Notes: generated by a model not told the origin, from the sequence alone. DNA of 64,000 nt from Geobacter sp. OR-1 (GCF_000813145.1 NZ_BAZF01000014.1:1-64000), one strand, 5' to 3'. Counted from the first letter of the stretch, positions 1-9,881 are shown. Numbers and translations are program-made.

Positions 1-1
1 G

Positions 2-1618
2 TCATATCTCCAGAGTTGAAGTGTCGCCAGGGTCTTCACCCAAATAACGGGCTTTTAGAACCCGCCGCATTATTTTCCCGCTCTTGTTTTTTGGTATTCC
101 TTCGCAAAAAATAATTTCCTGCGGCGTCGCTATGCTTGATGCCCGATTTGAGACGTGCAAACGGATCTTGATCTCCAAGTCTTTGCTTGGCTGATAGCGC
201 TCATGGAGATGAACAAAGGCTACTACCTTTTCAAAAAGCAGCTCATCCGGTGCTCCGATTACACCAGATTCGGCAATTTCCTCCACCTCAAGAAGAGCGC
301 TTTCAACTTCAAACGGGCTTATCAGATGGCCGGCAGTGTTTATGACATCATCACTACGCCCCATGAACCAGTAATAGCCGTCATTGTCACGGCGTGCAGT
401 GTCGCCGGTGTAGTACCAGCCATTTTTGAACTTGGAATTGTAGGCTGATTCGTTGTTCAGGTAGGTGACGAACATGGAAGGCCAGCCAACCTTGAGGCAG
501 AGGTTTCCTTGCTCGCCATCCCCGACCGGAGTTCCGTCATCTGCCAAAATTGCAGGCTCAATGCCATCAAACGGCTTACCCATTGAACCCGGACGTATGG
601 GGATTCCAGGTCGATTCGGGATCATAATGGCACCAGTCTCCGTTTGAAACCAGGTATCATAAATATCCCTCTTCAACAGACGCTGACTCCAGGCAATCAC
701 TTCCGGATTTAGCGGTTCTCCGACACTGAATATTGAGCGGAGCGACGCGAGATTTGCACCGGTAAATATCTTCTCTTCTTCCCTCATCAACATGCGTAAA
801 GCGGTGGGGGCTGAATACCAGACCGAAATCTTTTCTGCTGCCAGCAGATCCATCCATGCTTGCGCATCATACCCACCACCATAATGGACTTGTGTTACTC
901 CAAGACTCCAGGGACCGATGATTCCGTACGATGTGCCTGTCACCCACCCTTGATCTGCAGTGCACCAATAAATATCATCTTCGGTCAGACCAAGAACACC
1001 CGCTGTTGTCGCCATCTGACTAGGCAGACTTCCATGGCGGTGCAGCACACCCTTCGGTTTTCCGGTAGAACCAGATGTGTAGTGCAGAACAGATGGGGTA
1101 TCTGGTGAGGTGGGCAGTACTGTGTACTGGTCACTTGCTTCAGCCATGATTCGTGAATAGCTGAGGACCCCGGCAGCAAAATCGTCTTCACCATCTACCA
1201 GAATGACGAATCGTAAGGAAGGCAACTGCTCACGAATACGGGCTACTTTCTTGTAAAGGCTCTTGCGGGTAATAATTCCCACTGCGCCCGAGTCACCAAG
1301 CCGATCAAGCAGTGCATCCTCTCCAAAATTGGAAAAAAGGGTGCCGCAGACTGCTTGAGTTTTCAATGTACCGAGGAAGGCAAAAAACTGCTCTGGCATT
1401 TTGGGAAGAAATGTAAAAAAAATATCTCCCTTCTTTACCCCATTAGAAACTAGTGCATTTGCAAATCGGTTGCTCTGTTGCTCTAAATTAGCGAAAGTAA
1501 AATCAGTACGAGAACCATGTGCGTCAATCCAGCGCATAGCAACCTTACTACCCAAACCTCGATCACATTGTAGAGTTGAACAAACATAACCGATGTTTTT
1601 ATGACTATTTTCTTTCAT
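2..1618 (-). CDS. Acetyl-CoA-synthetase-like AMP-forming acyl ligase (copy 1)
   Basis: This 538-residue adenylate-forming enzyme should activate a small carboxylic acid with ATP and pass it to CoA or to an ACP thiol. The phosphate-binding loop YTSGSTGKPKG lies near residues 180-190, the TETGA motif near 325, YYTGDTA near 400 and the catalytic-lysine region KSGKIMRR near 515. The WCTADQGWVTG and GSMGKP stretches resemble acetyl-CoA synthetases, but the protein is about 100 residues shorter than AcsA and lacks its N-terminal extension. It overlaps the upstream glycosyltransferase by 14 bases and is the last minus-strand gene before the window edge. It is a close paralogue of the ligase at 6914-8531, and both end in DTSTLEI. 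The family is secure; the substrate is inferred. Confidence 0.88.
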   Translation of the reverse strand: MKENSHKNIGYVCSTLQCDRGLGSKVAMRWIDAHGSRTDFTFANLEQQSNRFANALVSNGVKKGDIFFTFLPKMPEQFFAFLGTLKTQAVCGTLFSNFGEDALLDRLGDSGAVGIITRKSLYKKVARIREQLPSLRFVILVDGEDDFAAGVLSYSRIMAEASDQYTVLPTSPDTPSVLHYTSGSTGKPKGVLHRHGSLPSQMATTAGVLGLTEDDIYWCTADQGWVTGTSYGIIGPWSLGVTQVHYGGGYDAQAWMDLLAAEKISVWYSAPTALRMLMREEEKIFTGANLASLRSIFSVGEPLNPEVIAWSQRLLKRDIYDTWFQTETGAIMIPNRPGIPIRPGSMGKPFDGIEPAILADDGTPVGDGEQGNLCLKVGWPSMFVTYLNNESAYNSKFKNGWYYTGDTARRDNDGYYWFMGRSDDVINTAGHLISPFEVESALLEVEEIAESGVIGAPDELLFEKVVAFVHLHERYQPSKDLEIKIRLHVSNRASSIATPQEIIFCEGIPKNKSGKIMRRVLKARYLGEDPGDTSTLEI

Positions 1619-2510
1619 TATAGAATCCTTCCAGAAACTTTAATTTAGAGACAAGGTTATATCGTTCAAAAACAGCTTTTATCTGAACATCATTTTGCCC
1701 CATAACATTATTTATAAAATGTAAAGTATCATCTTTTGCCTGAGTACCGTCTATTCGTGCAAAATCCTGATGTTTTTCAGTTATCTTGCGGCTCTTTATG
1801 CCATTATATAAGGACATAGCTTTAAACCATACATCATCTGCAGTAAGGCAAATATCCATAAAGACATCTTTATCCATTACAGTTTCATTAAACACACCTT
1901 GTGGATACAGTGCACCTTCTCCTCCAGTAGGAAACAAAGCAAACGATGGTGTATCTCGTTCAATAAATTCAGGCCACTGAAGGTATGGAAGCAGATGACC
2001 ATTTGAATCAAAGGATATCCTGCTGCCCCTATAACAGATCACGTCTTGTGGATTTACCAGATGTGCATAATAGAGCTTTTCAAGCCAGAATTTTGGATAC
2101 AATGTATCGTCATCTGCTGTTACCAAGACTTCATTTGTAAATGCTTGAAGTGCTGGTATTAACTTTCTATAAGAGCGTAAATCTTCGCAAAATCTGATCT
2201 CAAGACCACGTTTGATTTGGCGCTGCAAAATATCAGGAAGTTGATTAACATCATCAATTATTCGATTTCCATGTCTGTCAACATGGGACAACCATAAAAC
2301 GACTCGATCAGGTTTGACCGTTTGACTTAGAATAGTCTCGATTACAAGATGTAATTTATGGAAACGACTTGGAATAGCAGTTAGACTTACAATAACTTCC
2401 TGGGCACGCTTTTTAGACATAATGCCACTACGCCAGTCTAATCGCGCCTTGTAGCCAATTAAGGCTTCCACACCAACTAATCGCTTAAGAAATCGCCTAA
2501 CAGATTTCAA
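1605..2510 (-). CDS. Glycosyltransferase, GT-A type, EPS cluster
   Basis: This 301-residue cytoplasmic protein looks like a family-2-like glycosyltransferase that adds a sugar to the EPS repeat unit. The first strand VIVSLTAIPSRF near residue 40 starts a nucleotide-sugar fold. VTADDDTLYP near residue 132 carries the DDD metal/nucleotide-sugar motif, and LTADDVWFKAM near 223 may hold the catalytic acid. There is no membrane segment. It lies between a flippase gene and ligase copy 1 in the same direction. The 104-base gap upstream is AT-rich with no clear promoter. The donor and acceptor sugars cannot be read from the sequence. Confidence 0.75.
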   Translation of the reverse strand: MKSVRRFLKRLVGVEALIGYKARLDWRSGIMSKKRAQEVIVSLTAIPSRFHKLHLVIETILSQTVKPDRVVLWLSHVDRHGNRIIDDVNQLPDILQRQIKRGLEIRFCEDLRSYRKLIPALQAFTNEVLVTADDDTLYPKFWLEKLYYAHLVNPQDVICYRGSRISFDSNGHLLPYLQWPEFIERDTPSFALFPTGGEGALYPQGVFNETVMDKDVFMDICLTADDVWFKAMSLYNGIKSRKITEKHQDFARIDGTQAKDDTLHFINNVMGQNDVQIKAVFERYNLVSKLKFLEGFYNERK

Positions 2511-2614
2511 TTAAATATCACTTTCATTTATGATCTCAAGCCAGATACATAATAAGAGTTTATCAGCAAATAGCGCCTGTTTAATTCTGAGTTTAGTGGT
2601 AATTTGTTAATTTA

Positions 2615-4085
2615 TTATTTGTAGTTTTTGATATATTTATTTATTTCTTGTTTTAGCATATTTTTTTCATCTGGCAACATAAATGGCGAAAACCACATTA
2701 TTAACAACATTGCTAATAAAGTACTCAGCTGAATAATAGAATTAACTATAACACCAAAAGTAGATAGGCTATTTGAAATTATTATAGCGCTTATAGAAAT
2801 AACAAAAAGAATTATAAGTCGTTTAAATTCAAATTTTGCAGTAGTTATATTTTTATACAGAACGTAACAAGTAATTGAAAAAACTAAATAACCTATTGAA
2901 ATAATATATGCTGATGCAATATATCCGAATGAACTAATAACCAGATAACTAATTAAGGATTTAATTAATACAGGTACAGCGTATGCAATCACCATTCTGG
3001 ACGTCTTAGCTTTAGTAAAAGCACCCATGGTTAAAAAAGTATAGAACGCATGAAAAGAATATCCAATACATACAATTGCTATAACTTTATTAGCCTCAAA
3101 AAATTTATCATCTACAAATATGTTCATTAATGTCGTGGAGAATATTCCAAGAGTGGCTTGAATTACAACAAAAACAGTCATAAAATATGTAGCAATTTTA
3201 GCGGTCTGGTAGTCAGAGTCTGCTTGTTTCGAAATTCGAAACATTGCAGCTCCACCCCAAATTGAGTTAAACGATGTAAGAAGCGCTGAATTCAGCATGC
3301 TTGGGAATGTAAGACCCATTGTAAGAAGACCAACCTGTTCAATTGACCCCAATGTCCTGAGAAAAAATCTGTCTCCACTATGCAGAAATGTAGCTAACAG
3401 CGATGCAGGCACCATAGGATAGCCATATATAAGCATTTTATTCATTACATTCAAGCTTATGTTAAATCCAACATTTTTATAAAAAATATATAGTCCAATT
3501 GCAGTAACAGGCACATACGATAAGAGGTTGCCATAGAGCATCCCTATAGCGCCCATTTTATACCAGACAATAAAAATAAGATTACCAATTATACCTGCTG
3601 CAAGTTTAACCAAGTTTAATTTCACAAATTGGATTGATTTTTGAGCTACTAAAAATTGAAAACTCAAGGCCATATACACCAGGTCAAATAAAAGTGTTGC
3701 AGCTCCGACATTTACTAACTTGATAAAGTCAATGCTTCCAAATATGTATTTTGCAAATTCATCATTAAATATCACACAAAAAAATGATGCAATTATTCCG
3801 GATACAGATACTGCGATAACACTTGTTGATATGGCATTTTTTTCGCTCTCTGTCATTTTCCGCTTCATGATAAAATTTGCTTACAGCAACATTAAAGCTT
3901 GATGAAAATATTATTCGAATAATAGCATTCGCCTGCTGAACTAAATCTACAGCTCCATAATCAGCCCTTGACATATATTTTGAGTATATCGGTAGTAATA
4001 TAATACCAGCTAAAGAACTAGCTATCCAACCCAGTGAATATATAGAAGTATGCTTAAATATGTTTTTAATGTTATCTCTTAACAT
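2615..4085 (-). pseudogene. Wzx-type polysaccharide flippase, split by a frameshift
   Basis: This is an oligosaccharide flippase of the MATE/Wzx fold that would move lipid-linked EPS units across the inner membrane. The N-terminal part is read from 4085 (MLRDNIKNIFKHTSIYSLGW) and the rest from the frame starting at 3868. The frames meet at a run of seven T (plus strand 3837-3843). Dropping one base gives a continuous 489-residue protein, joining the fragment ending in ENDRE to KNAISTSVIAV. That is a normal Wzx length, with about 12-14 hydrophobic helices. The gene is clearly AT-rich compared with the housekeeping genes in the window, as is common for wzx. The lesion may be a base-calling error rather than true decay. 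Confidence 0.82.
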
Positions 4086-4094
4086 GCCGTATGA

Positions 4095-5126
4095 TCACAT
4101 ATTATTGAACAAGTCAATACTGGTGTGATTATATACCTCATTCCTGAACACATATTTATAAAATACTTCTGTATATTCTTCACTTCCTTTTGCGTTAACA
4201 TGACTAGGCTCAGAAAATAATTCTCTTTCAAAAACAGGAATATTCGTACTTATATTGTTTTTTTCATGCGCAAATAGTTGATAGGTGTCACCAAACGCAA
4301 GTTTATCGTAATTCAATCCGATTTCATAAACAGGTGAGAAAAAAATGGTATATCTTATATTCTTTTTTTTCAGTAAAGAAATTATTTTGCTAAAATATAA
4401 TTCAGTAACTGGAGGGAGGTCTTTTGTTAATTTTAACTGTTTTTCATATCCCTCTCTGGCCTTTTTATCAAATATCTCTTTTTGCTTATCCGAGAGTGAA
4501 AAGATTTGCGGATAGAGAAAATATCCAGCCCCCTTTTCCATCGTTGAAATAAACTGCGAATCAGATTTACCAGTCCTCCAACGAATGACTACCCCTTCCA
4601 AAAGAGATGTATCTTTCATGTTGAAATATTCAGTATACGGAAATTTATGTATCTTCCTAAACCTTTTAAGGGCACCTGGCATATCTTCATCCAACTCCAT
4701 CGCCTCTTCCTCAGTTGCTACGTAACGGAGAAAATTTTCCCCTAGAGAGGCGTCCAGGGCAGTGTCCTTCCTAGTCATGTTTATAGGTGCAAACTCCAGA
4801 TATAATTTATTAATATCAGGATTCTTCTTCAATATCCTTTTTAAGAAAAAATAAGTGGATGGTGTTGTTGCCCCACCGACAGAAAAATTAATTGCATTCT
4901 GATTGTATTTGGACTTGAGCAACTCAGGGCTAATTGCCATCGCCCGAGATGAACCTATAATTATTATATCCCCCTGTCTGTATCGAAAGTCTTCAATCAT
5001 CTTTGCTTTTGCCAGCCACATAGCCCTTTCCGGCATATGCACATAATCCAGCAAATAAACTCTTACACCTAGCCAAAAACAAATACCAAGCAGGAAACTT
5101 GCTAATAACGCAATAAGTGCTCTCAT
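4095..5126 (-). CDS. SGNH/DltD-AlgJ-like membrane-anchored acylation partner
   Basis: One N-terminal membrane helix (MRALIALLASFLLGICFWLG) is followed by an extracytoplasmic SGNH-like domain. IIIGSSRAMAI near residue 55 fits the nucleophile block GxS, FSVGGATTPS near 80 the second block, and SHVNAKGSEEY near the C-terminus the Asp/Ser-x-x-His block. DltD and AlgJ/AlgX proteins of this type accept acyl groups handed over by an MBOAT. It follows directly behind the MBOAT gene. I chose the start at 5126 because it leads straight into the signal-anchor and has GGTGG upstream; the frame stays open to 5153, which would overlap the MBOAT gene by 14 bases. Its role in EPS acylation is inferred from context. 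Confidence 0.72.
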   Translation of the reverse strand: MRALIALLASFLLGICFWLGVRVYLLDYVHMPERAMWLAKAKMIEDFRYRQGDIIIIGSSRAMAISPELLKSKYNQNAINFSVGGATTPSTYFFLKRILKKNPDINKLYLEFAPINMTRKDTALDASLGENFLRYVATEEEAMELDEDMPGALKRFRKIHKFPYTEYFNMKDTSLLEGVVIRWRTGKSDSQFISTMEKGAGYFLYPQIFSLSDKQKEIFDKKAREGYEKQLKLTKDLPPVTELYFSKIISLLKKKNIRYTIFFSPVYEIGLNYDKLAFGDTYQLFAHEKNNISTNIPVFERELFSEPSHVNAKGSEEYTEVFYKYVFRNEVYNHTSIDLFNNM

Positions 5127-5139
5127 TCTTATACCACCG

Positions 5140-6639
5140 TCAGAATTGAGCATATATGAACGGTTTTGATGCCGTTCCCATTACAGACTGCATTGACGCG
5201 ACAAAAACTGCCGCAAGCATAAATGCTTCAGCCATACCAATGAACTGCAGCTGGGTGGATTCTTCAGAGAAAAATCTGGATATAATTATCTTCAACAGAT
5301 GTTTAGCTCCTTTAGCTATAGGAATCGAGGCAATAGTCGCAATACCAAGCACCAGCAGCAACTCGATCGTTACATAACTTCTCAACTGGTCTGACGTAAA
5401 CCCAGCATGACCGAATCCAGTAAGTGCCTTAATGAAATATAGGGCTCTCCCAAGTTCCGGGATCCTGAAAAATACCCAACTGATCATGATTACAGAAAGC
5501 AGATACAAATGCGAAAAAGGAGCCCACCATTTTTTCATTATTTTCCCAAGTTTCCAGCTTTCAAGTGCCAGGATTATTCCATGCAACATTCCCCAAATTA
5601 CAAAATTCCAGTTTGAGCCATGCCAGAGCCCGCAAAGCGTAAACACGACGACAATGCTGAGCAGAGCCCTGTAGTTCGTTTTGTATGTTCCTTCTGAAAT
5701 CTTTTGCCGGATCTTATCGGTCATTAAGGCATATGAAAGTGGGATATAGAGGTAGTCACGAAACCATGTAGAAAGTGAAAGGTGCCATCTACGCCAGAAC
5801 TCGGTCAGTGATTTTGCCGTGTACGGATAATCGAAGTTTTCAGGGAGTCTATAGCCGAACAGCCGTCCAATCCCGATAGCCATGTCGGTATATCCGGAAA
5901 AATCGAAATATAATTGAAGCGTATAGCAAATGATACCCAGCCATGCGACAGGTGTCGTCAACTCAAAGGAAGGAATTGAAAATATCTGATCTGCTACCTT
6001 TGCAATAGTATCTGCTATGATCAATTTCTTGCCTAGACCGATAATAATCCGCTTAGCCCCTCCCACAAAGTCATCAAGAGTGACAACGGGCTGTGCAATC
6101 TGCTCTTCAATCTGGTGCATCCTAACAATTGGTCCTGCCGTGATTTTTGAGAACATGGCAAACGCCAGAGAAAATTTGAAGAAGTTACGTTCTGCCCTGA
6201 TATCTTCCCTATAGATATCCACAAGATAGGCAATTGCCTGAAATGTTATGAATGATAAACCAAGGGGGATGGGGAACTGCTGAATGCCAACAGGTCGGAG
6301 GCTGATGCTCTGTAATGCGCTATTCAGAGTGCCACAGAAAAAGCCAAGGTATTTGAAAATAAAAAGTATTGCGAGATTGGCGGCTATAACAATAGCCACC
6401 CCCCTAGCACGTTTGGCAGGGTCATCGCAACGATCCAACAACAGGCCAAACAGGTAATTCAGGATCAAAACATCGAGAAATATTAAAATAGACCGACTGT
6501 CGCCGCTGGCATAAAAATACAGGCTTGCCAACAGCAGAACTATGCTGCGCATTTTGATGCCGATTGCACAGTAAACAAAATAAATAATCGGCAGGAAAAA
6601 AAAGAGAAAATTTTGCGAACCAAAATCCATAAGAATCAC
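5140..6639 (-). CDS. MBOAT family O-acyltransferase (DltB/AlgI-like)
   Basis: This 499-residue polytopic inner-membrane protein belongs to the MBOAT family and should pass acyl groups from a cytoplasmic donor to an extracytoplasmic acceptor. The family core is visible: DFSGYTDMAIGIGRLFGYRL near residue 250, ENFDYPY and FWRRWHLSLSTWFRDYLYIP near 275-300, and CGLWHGSNWNFVIWG near 340, which holds the conserved histidine. About 10-12 hydrophobic segments are present and the length is typical. It sits 37 bases after an ACP gene and just before an SGNH gene, the same combination as DltC-DltB-DltD. The acyl group is probably short-chain, judging by the neighbouring ligase. Confidence 0.9.
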   Translation of the reverse strand: MILMDFGSQNFLFFFLPIIYFVYCAIGIKMRSIVLLLASLYFYASGDSRSILIFLDVLILNYLFGLLLDRCDDPAKRARGVAIVIAANLAILFIFKYLGFFCGTLNSALQSISLRPVGIQQFPIPLGLSFITFQAIAYLVDIYREDIRAERNFFKFSLAFAMFSKITAGPIVRMHQIEEQIAQPVVTLDDFVGGAKRIIIGLGKKLIIADTIAKVADQIFSIPSFELTTPVAWLGIICYTLQLYFDFSGYTDMAIGIGRLFGYRLPENFDYPYTAKSLTEFWRRWHLSLSTWFRDYLYIPLSYALMTDKIRQKISEGTYKTNYRALLSIVVVFTLCGLWHGSNWNFVIWGMLHGIILALESWKLGKIMKKWWAPFSHLYLLSVIMISWVFFRIPELGRALYFIKALTGFGHAGFTSDQLRSYVTIELLLVLGIATIASIPIAKGAKHLLKIIISRFFSEESTQLQFIGMAEAFMLAAVFVASMQSVMGTASKPFIYAQF

Positions 6640-6676
6640 AGCCGATCAAGGTGAGACAAGATTTTGCTGTGCTCTC

Positions 6677-6910
6677 TCAAGATATCTTGCTCTCGATTCT
6701 CTTCAATAAATCGCCAACATTCTTGAATGAAACAAGTTCTTTCTGACTGAATTTGATGCCAAATTGCGTCTCCACAGCAACAATCAGATTGACATGAGAA
6801 AGTGAATCCCAGCCATCAATATCATTGGCGGTTGTCTCATTCTCAATCTGTATGGAATCATCGTCAAAGACTTGGCAGAAAATGGCATTAAGTTTCTCAA
6901 TTGTAGTCAT
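6677..6910 (-). CDS. Acyl carrier protein, EPS acylation module
   Basis: This 77-residue acidic carrier protein has the phosphopantetheine site DIDGWDSLSHV near residues 30-40, where the serine takes the prosthetic arm. DGWDSL, rather than the DSLD of fatty-acid ACP, is typical of specialised carriers in polysaccharide and secondary-metabolite clusters. It starts 3 bases after the end of the acetyl-CoA-synthetase-like ligase and is followed by the MBOAT gene, so it most likely carries the acyl group between those two enzymes. Direct loading by that ligase is inferred from gene order. Confidence 0.88.
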   Translation of the reverse strand: MTTIEKLNAIFCQVFDDDSIQIENETTANDIDGWDSLSHVNLIVAVETQFGIKFSQKELVSFKNVGDLLKRIESKIS

Positions 6911-6913
6911 TGT

Positions 6914-8531
6914 TCATATCTCCAGAGTTGAAGTGTCGCCGGCATCGGTTCCAAGGTACTGTGCCTTAAGTACACGACGCATGATCTTACCACTTTTGTT
7001 CTTCGGGATCGTATCAACAGGGATAATCTCTTGTGGTGTGGCAAGGGAAGATACTCTGTTCGAAACATAGAGTCTGATTTTCAGCTCAAGTTCTTTGGTG
7101 TATTCATACTGTTTGTGCAAGTTGACAAATGCTACTATTTTTTCATACAAGAGATCGTCCGGGGCACCAATTACACCAGACTCCGCCACCTCTTCAATCT
7201 CAAGCAAAGCACTCTCGACCTCGAATGGGCTCACTAAATGGCCGGCTGTATTGATAACATCATCACTCCGGCCCATGAACCAATAGTAGCCGTCAGCATC
7301 TCGATAAGCAGTATCACCTGTATAGTACCATCCATCCCGGAACTTGGACCTGTAGGCAGTATCATTATTCAGAAAGGAAATAAACATGGACGGCCAGCCC
7401 GCCTTGACACAGAGATTACCTTGATTGCCATCGTTAACAGGTTTACCATCATCTGCCAATATTGCCGGTGCAATTCCGGTAACAGGTTTCCCCATCGAAC
7501 CGGGTCTAATTTCAATACCAGGCCGATTAGCAATCATGATACCACCCGTCTCAGTCTGAAACCAGGTATCATATATATCCTTTCCCAGTACATTCCTAGC
7601 CCAGTGGATTACTTCAGGATTTAACGGTTCACCGACACTGCAGATATGACGCAATGATGTGAGTTTAAAGCGTGAAAACAGTGATGGATCTTCTCTCAAC
7701 AGCATCCTTAGCGCTGTCGGCGCCGTATACCAAACTGAGATCTTCTCATCTTGAAGCATACGGAACCATGTCTCCGCATCATAACCGCCACCATAATGAA
7801 GTTGGCTAATACCGTGACTCCAAGGGCCGATAATTCCGTAAGACGTTCCAGTTACCCAGCCCTGATCAGCGGTACACCAGAACATGTCGTCACTATACAG
7901 CCCAAGAACTTCACGGGTAGTCGGGTGTTGGTGAAGGATGCTGTTGTGCCTGTGAAGAACCCCCTTTGGTTTACCGGTTGAACCGGATGTGTAGTGCAGA
8001 ACTGACGGTACGTCCGGACCAGTTAACGGTGCCGTGAACTCTGAAGAGCATTGAGACATTAACCGACTGTAACTCCGGATATTTTCCGAAATATCTTCAT
8101 CGCTGTCTACAACTATAATCCATCTTAAATCAGGAAGCTGTCCCCGAATTCGATCGATCTTTTTTAAAAAGCTTTTTTTAGTAATAATTCCCTTTGCACG
8201 AGCATCACCAAGCCTGTCAAGAAGCGCTTCTTCACCGAAATTTGCGAACAGAGTGCCAGTTATGAGCTGCATCTTTAATGAACCAAGAAACGCAAAAAAC
8301 TGTTCCGGCATTTTGGGTAAAAACGTGTAAAAAAACATCACCTTTGGAAAATTCTAGCCCCGCAAGGAGGTTTGCAAATCTATTACTATCTGTTTCAAGA
8401 TCGGCATACGTGTAATCCAGTCTGTCTTCATGTGCAGATAGCCAGCGAAATGCAAGTTTATCAGCACGCCCCTGTTCGCATTGAAGTCTGGTACATATAT
8501 GCCCAATGTTGAATTGATTGTTAACGATCAT
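6914..8531 (-). pseudogene. Acetyl-CoA-synthetase-like acyl ligase (copy 2), split by a frameshift
   Basis: This ligase is nearly collinear with copy 1 at 2-1618. The N-terminus is read from 8531 (MIVNNQFNIGHICTRLQ) up to GDVF; the remainder is in another frame from TFLPKMPEQFFAF onward. The junction is a run of seven A on the plus strand (8329-8335). Removing one gives 538 residues, exactly the length of copy 1, with YTSGSTGKPKG, TETGG, YYTGDTA and KSGKIMRR intact. Only this one base disrupts the gene. It leads the ligase-ACP-MBOAT-SGNH run and should charge the ACP. If the shift is real, copy 1 may supply the activity. Confidence 0.85.
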
Positions 8532-8579
8532 ATTGCCCTCCTATTCCTGCGGATTTCAACCAAATTGAAATACAGCGCA

Positions 8580-9881
8580 CTATTTTAATTGATCGGCTCC
8601 AACATCAGAAAATTTATGTCGTAGATTTCCATCAATATCATCAGTTACTTCCAAAGGGGTTTTCGCACGCCCAACGGCAGGGGCTGCTTTTTCTGCAAGA
8701 TGAAAATCACCAGTGGATGCATTTACAAACCAAGTTGAAGGGGCATTTTCAATGTTACCTGACAAAATTGCTTTTGCACCGTTGCGTTCTACCATTTTCA
8801 CATTGGTGAGATTATTTGTTACCACGGCATTGGTAGCTGGGAATCGCCATTCAATGGAAGAATACGTCTTATTTGGTTTCAAGGAGTATACGGTATTGTG
8901 TAATACTTTCGAATTGCATGCTTGCCAGAGAGAAACACCGCTGTCAAACCCATATTCAGAATTGAACAATTTAAGGGAAATTGCGGATATGAAATTATTT
9001 CTTATCACCCCGCCAAAGTGGTCGACATAATCTCCAGTATCTGAACAATTGTTATGTAATGGAATCCTCTTGGTTCCAGACGTTGACATGCCAAAACCAA
9101 CCCCTCTCGTATTGTTGACGAGACGATTTCTCTCTACTACCGTATTATTCGAACTCCCCCAGAAGTGGATCGCATGTTCCGAAATACCTTTCTCACACCA
9201 AAAACCTTCAATAAGATTGTCCCTTACGAGCCACTCTCCTGCCCTGTGGGCGTCAATGCCACCGGTGTAACAATTATCTCTGATTTTTGTCCTACCCGCA
9301 TCGGTTAACTCAATATGAGAGCAGGCTATTTCTCCATTATCGGGGAAATAAGTCGATGAGGGATTGATTTTGATTGCCTGTTGGCCAGGATCGATGATTC
9401 GTATATTATATATTTTTGTATGCATGGTGTTGCCATTGTTTGCTGTATATACATGGACAGGATGATTATAGGCCCTGGCAATAGTTATGTCGGCAATTGT
9501 AACATTCGAAGCAGCAATTTGAATGATTTCACCGGACTTATAATTCCCGTCTAAAACTACTGCATCTCTGTTGCCACTCTGTGACCTCAAAGTAAGATTG
9601 GGGATTTTCATAATAAGGCAGTAACCATTAAGATTATATATGCCATCAACCAGCATAATTGTTGTGCTCGGGGATGCAGCGGATAAAACCCTTTTCAGTT
9701 GCTCAACACTATCGACAACAAAGGTCTTGCCTGTTGGCGCAGAAAGTTGGGGACAGAAATCGCGATCATCATTCGACGTAATGTCTGATGATAATTCACT
9801 GCCAGATGTTACTCTTACCAGTATCATAAATAGTAAAGTGAGATGGACAACCCGATATTTGCGGAAATATACAAGTATCAT
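8580..9881 (-). CDS. Secreted right-handed beta-helix protein, PL6-lyase/epimerase-like
   Basis: This 433-residue exported protein starts with a hydrophobic signal segment (residues 5-28). A parallel beta-helix region follows: FVVDSVEQLKRVLSAA then IMLVDGIYNLNG, NLTLRS, NVTIADITI and NNTVVERNRLVNN. The opening resembles chondroitinase-B-like (PL6) lyases and alginate C5-epimerases, in which an early 'adds up to a wall' coil follows exactly this pattern. A late segment (STGDFHLAEKAAPAVGRA...DIDG) is common in such surface proteins. It overlaps the polymerase gene by 4 bases, so it is probably translated with it and acts on the EPS outside the cytoplasm. Lyase, epimerase or pure binding cannot be told apart here. 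Confidence 0.68.
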   Translation of the reverse strand: MILVYFRKYRVVHLTLLFMILVRVTSGSELSSDITSNDDRDFCPQLSAPTGKTFVVDSVEQLKRVLSAASPSTTIMLVDGIYNLNGYCLIMKIPNLTLRSQSGNRDAVVLDGNYKSGEIIQIAASNVTIADITIARAYNHPVHVYTANNGNTMHTKIYNIRIIDPGQQAIKINPSSTYFPDNGEIACSHIELTDAGRTKIRDNCYTGGIDAHRAGEWLVRDNLIEGFWCEKGISEHAIHFWGSSNNTVVERNRLVNNTRGVGFGMSTSGTKRIPLHNNCSDTGDYVDHFGGVIRNNFISAISLKLFNSEYGFDSGVSLWQACNSKVLHNTVYSLKPNKTYSSIEWRFPATNAVVTNNLTNVKMVERNGAKAILSGNIENAPSTWFVNASTGDFHLAEKAAPAVGRAKTPLEVTDDIDGNLRHKFSDVGADQLK

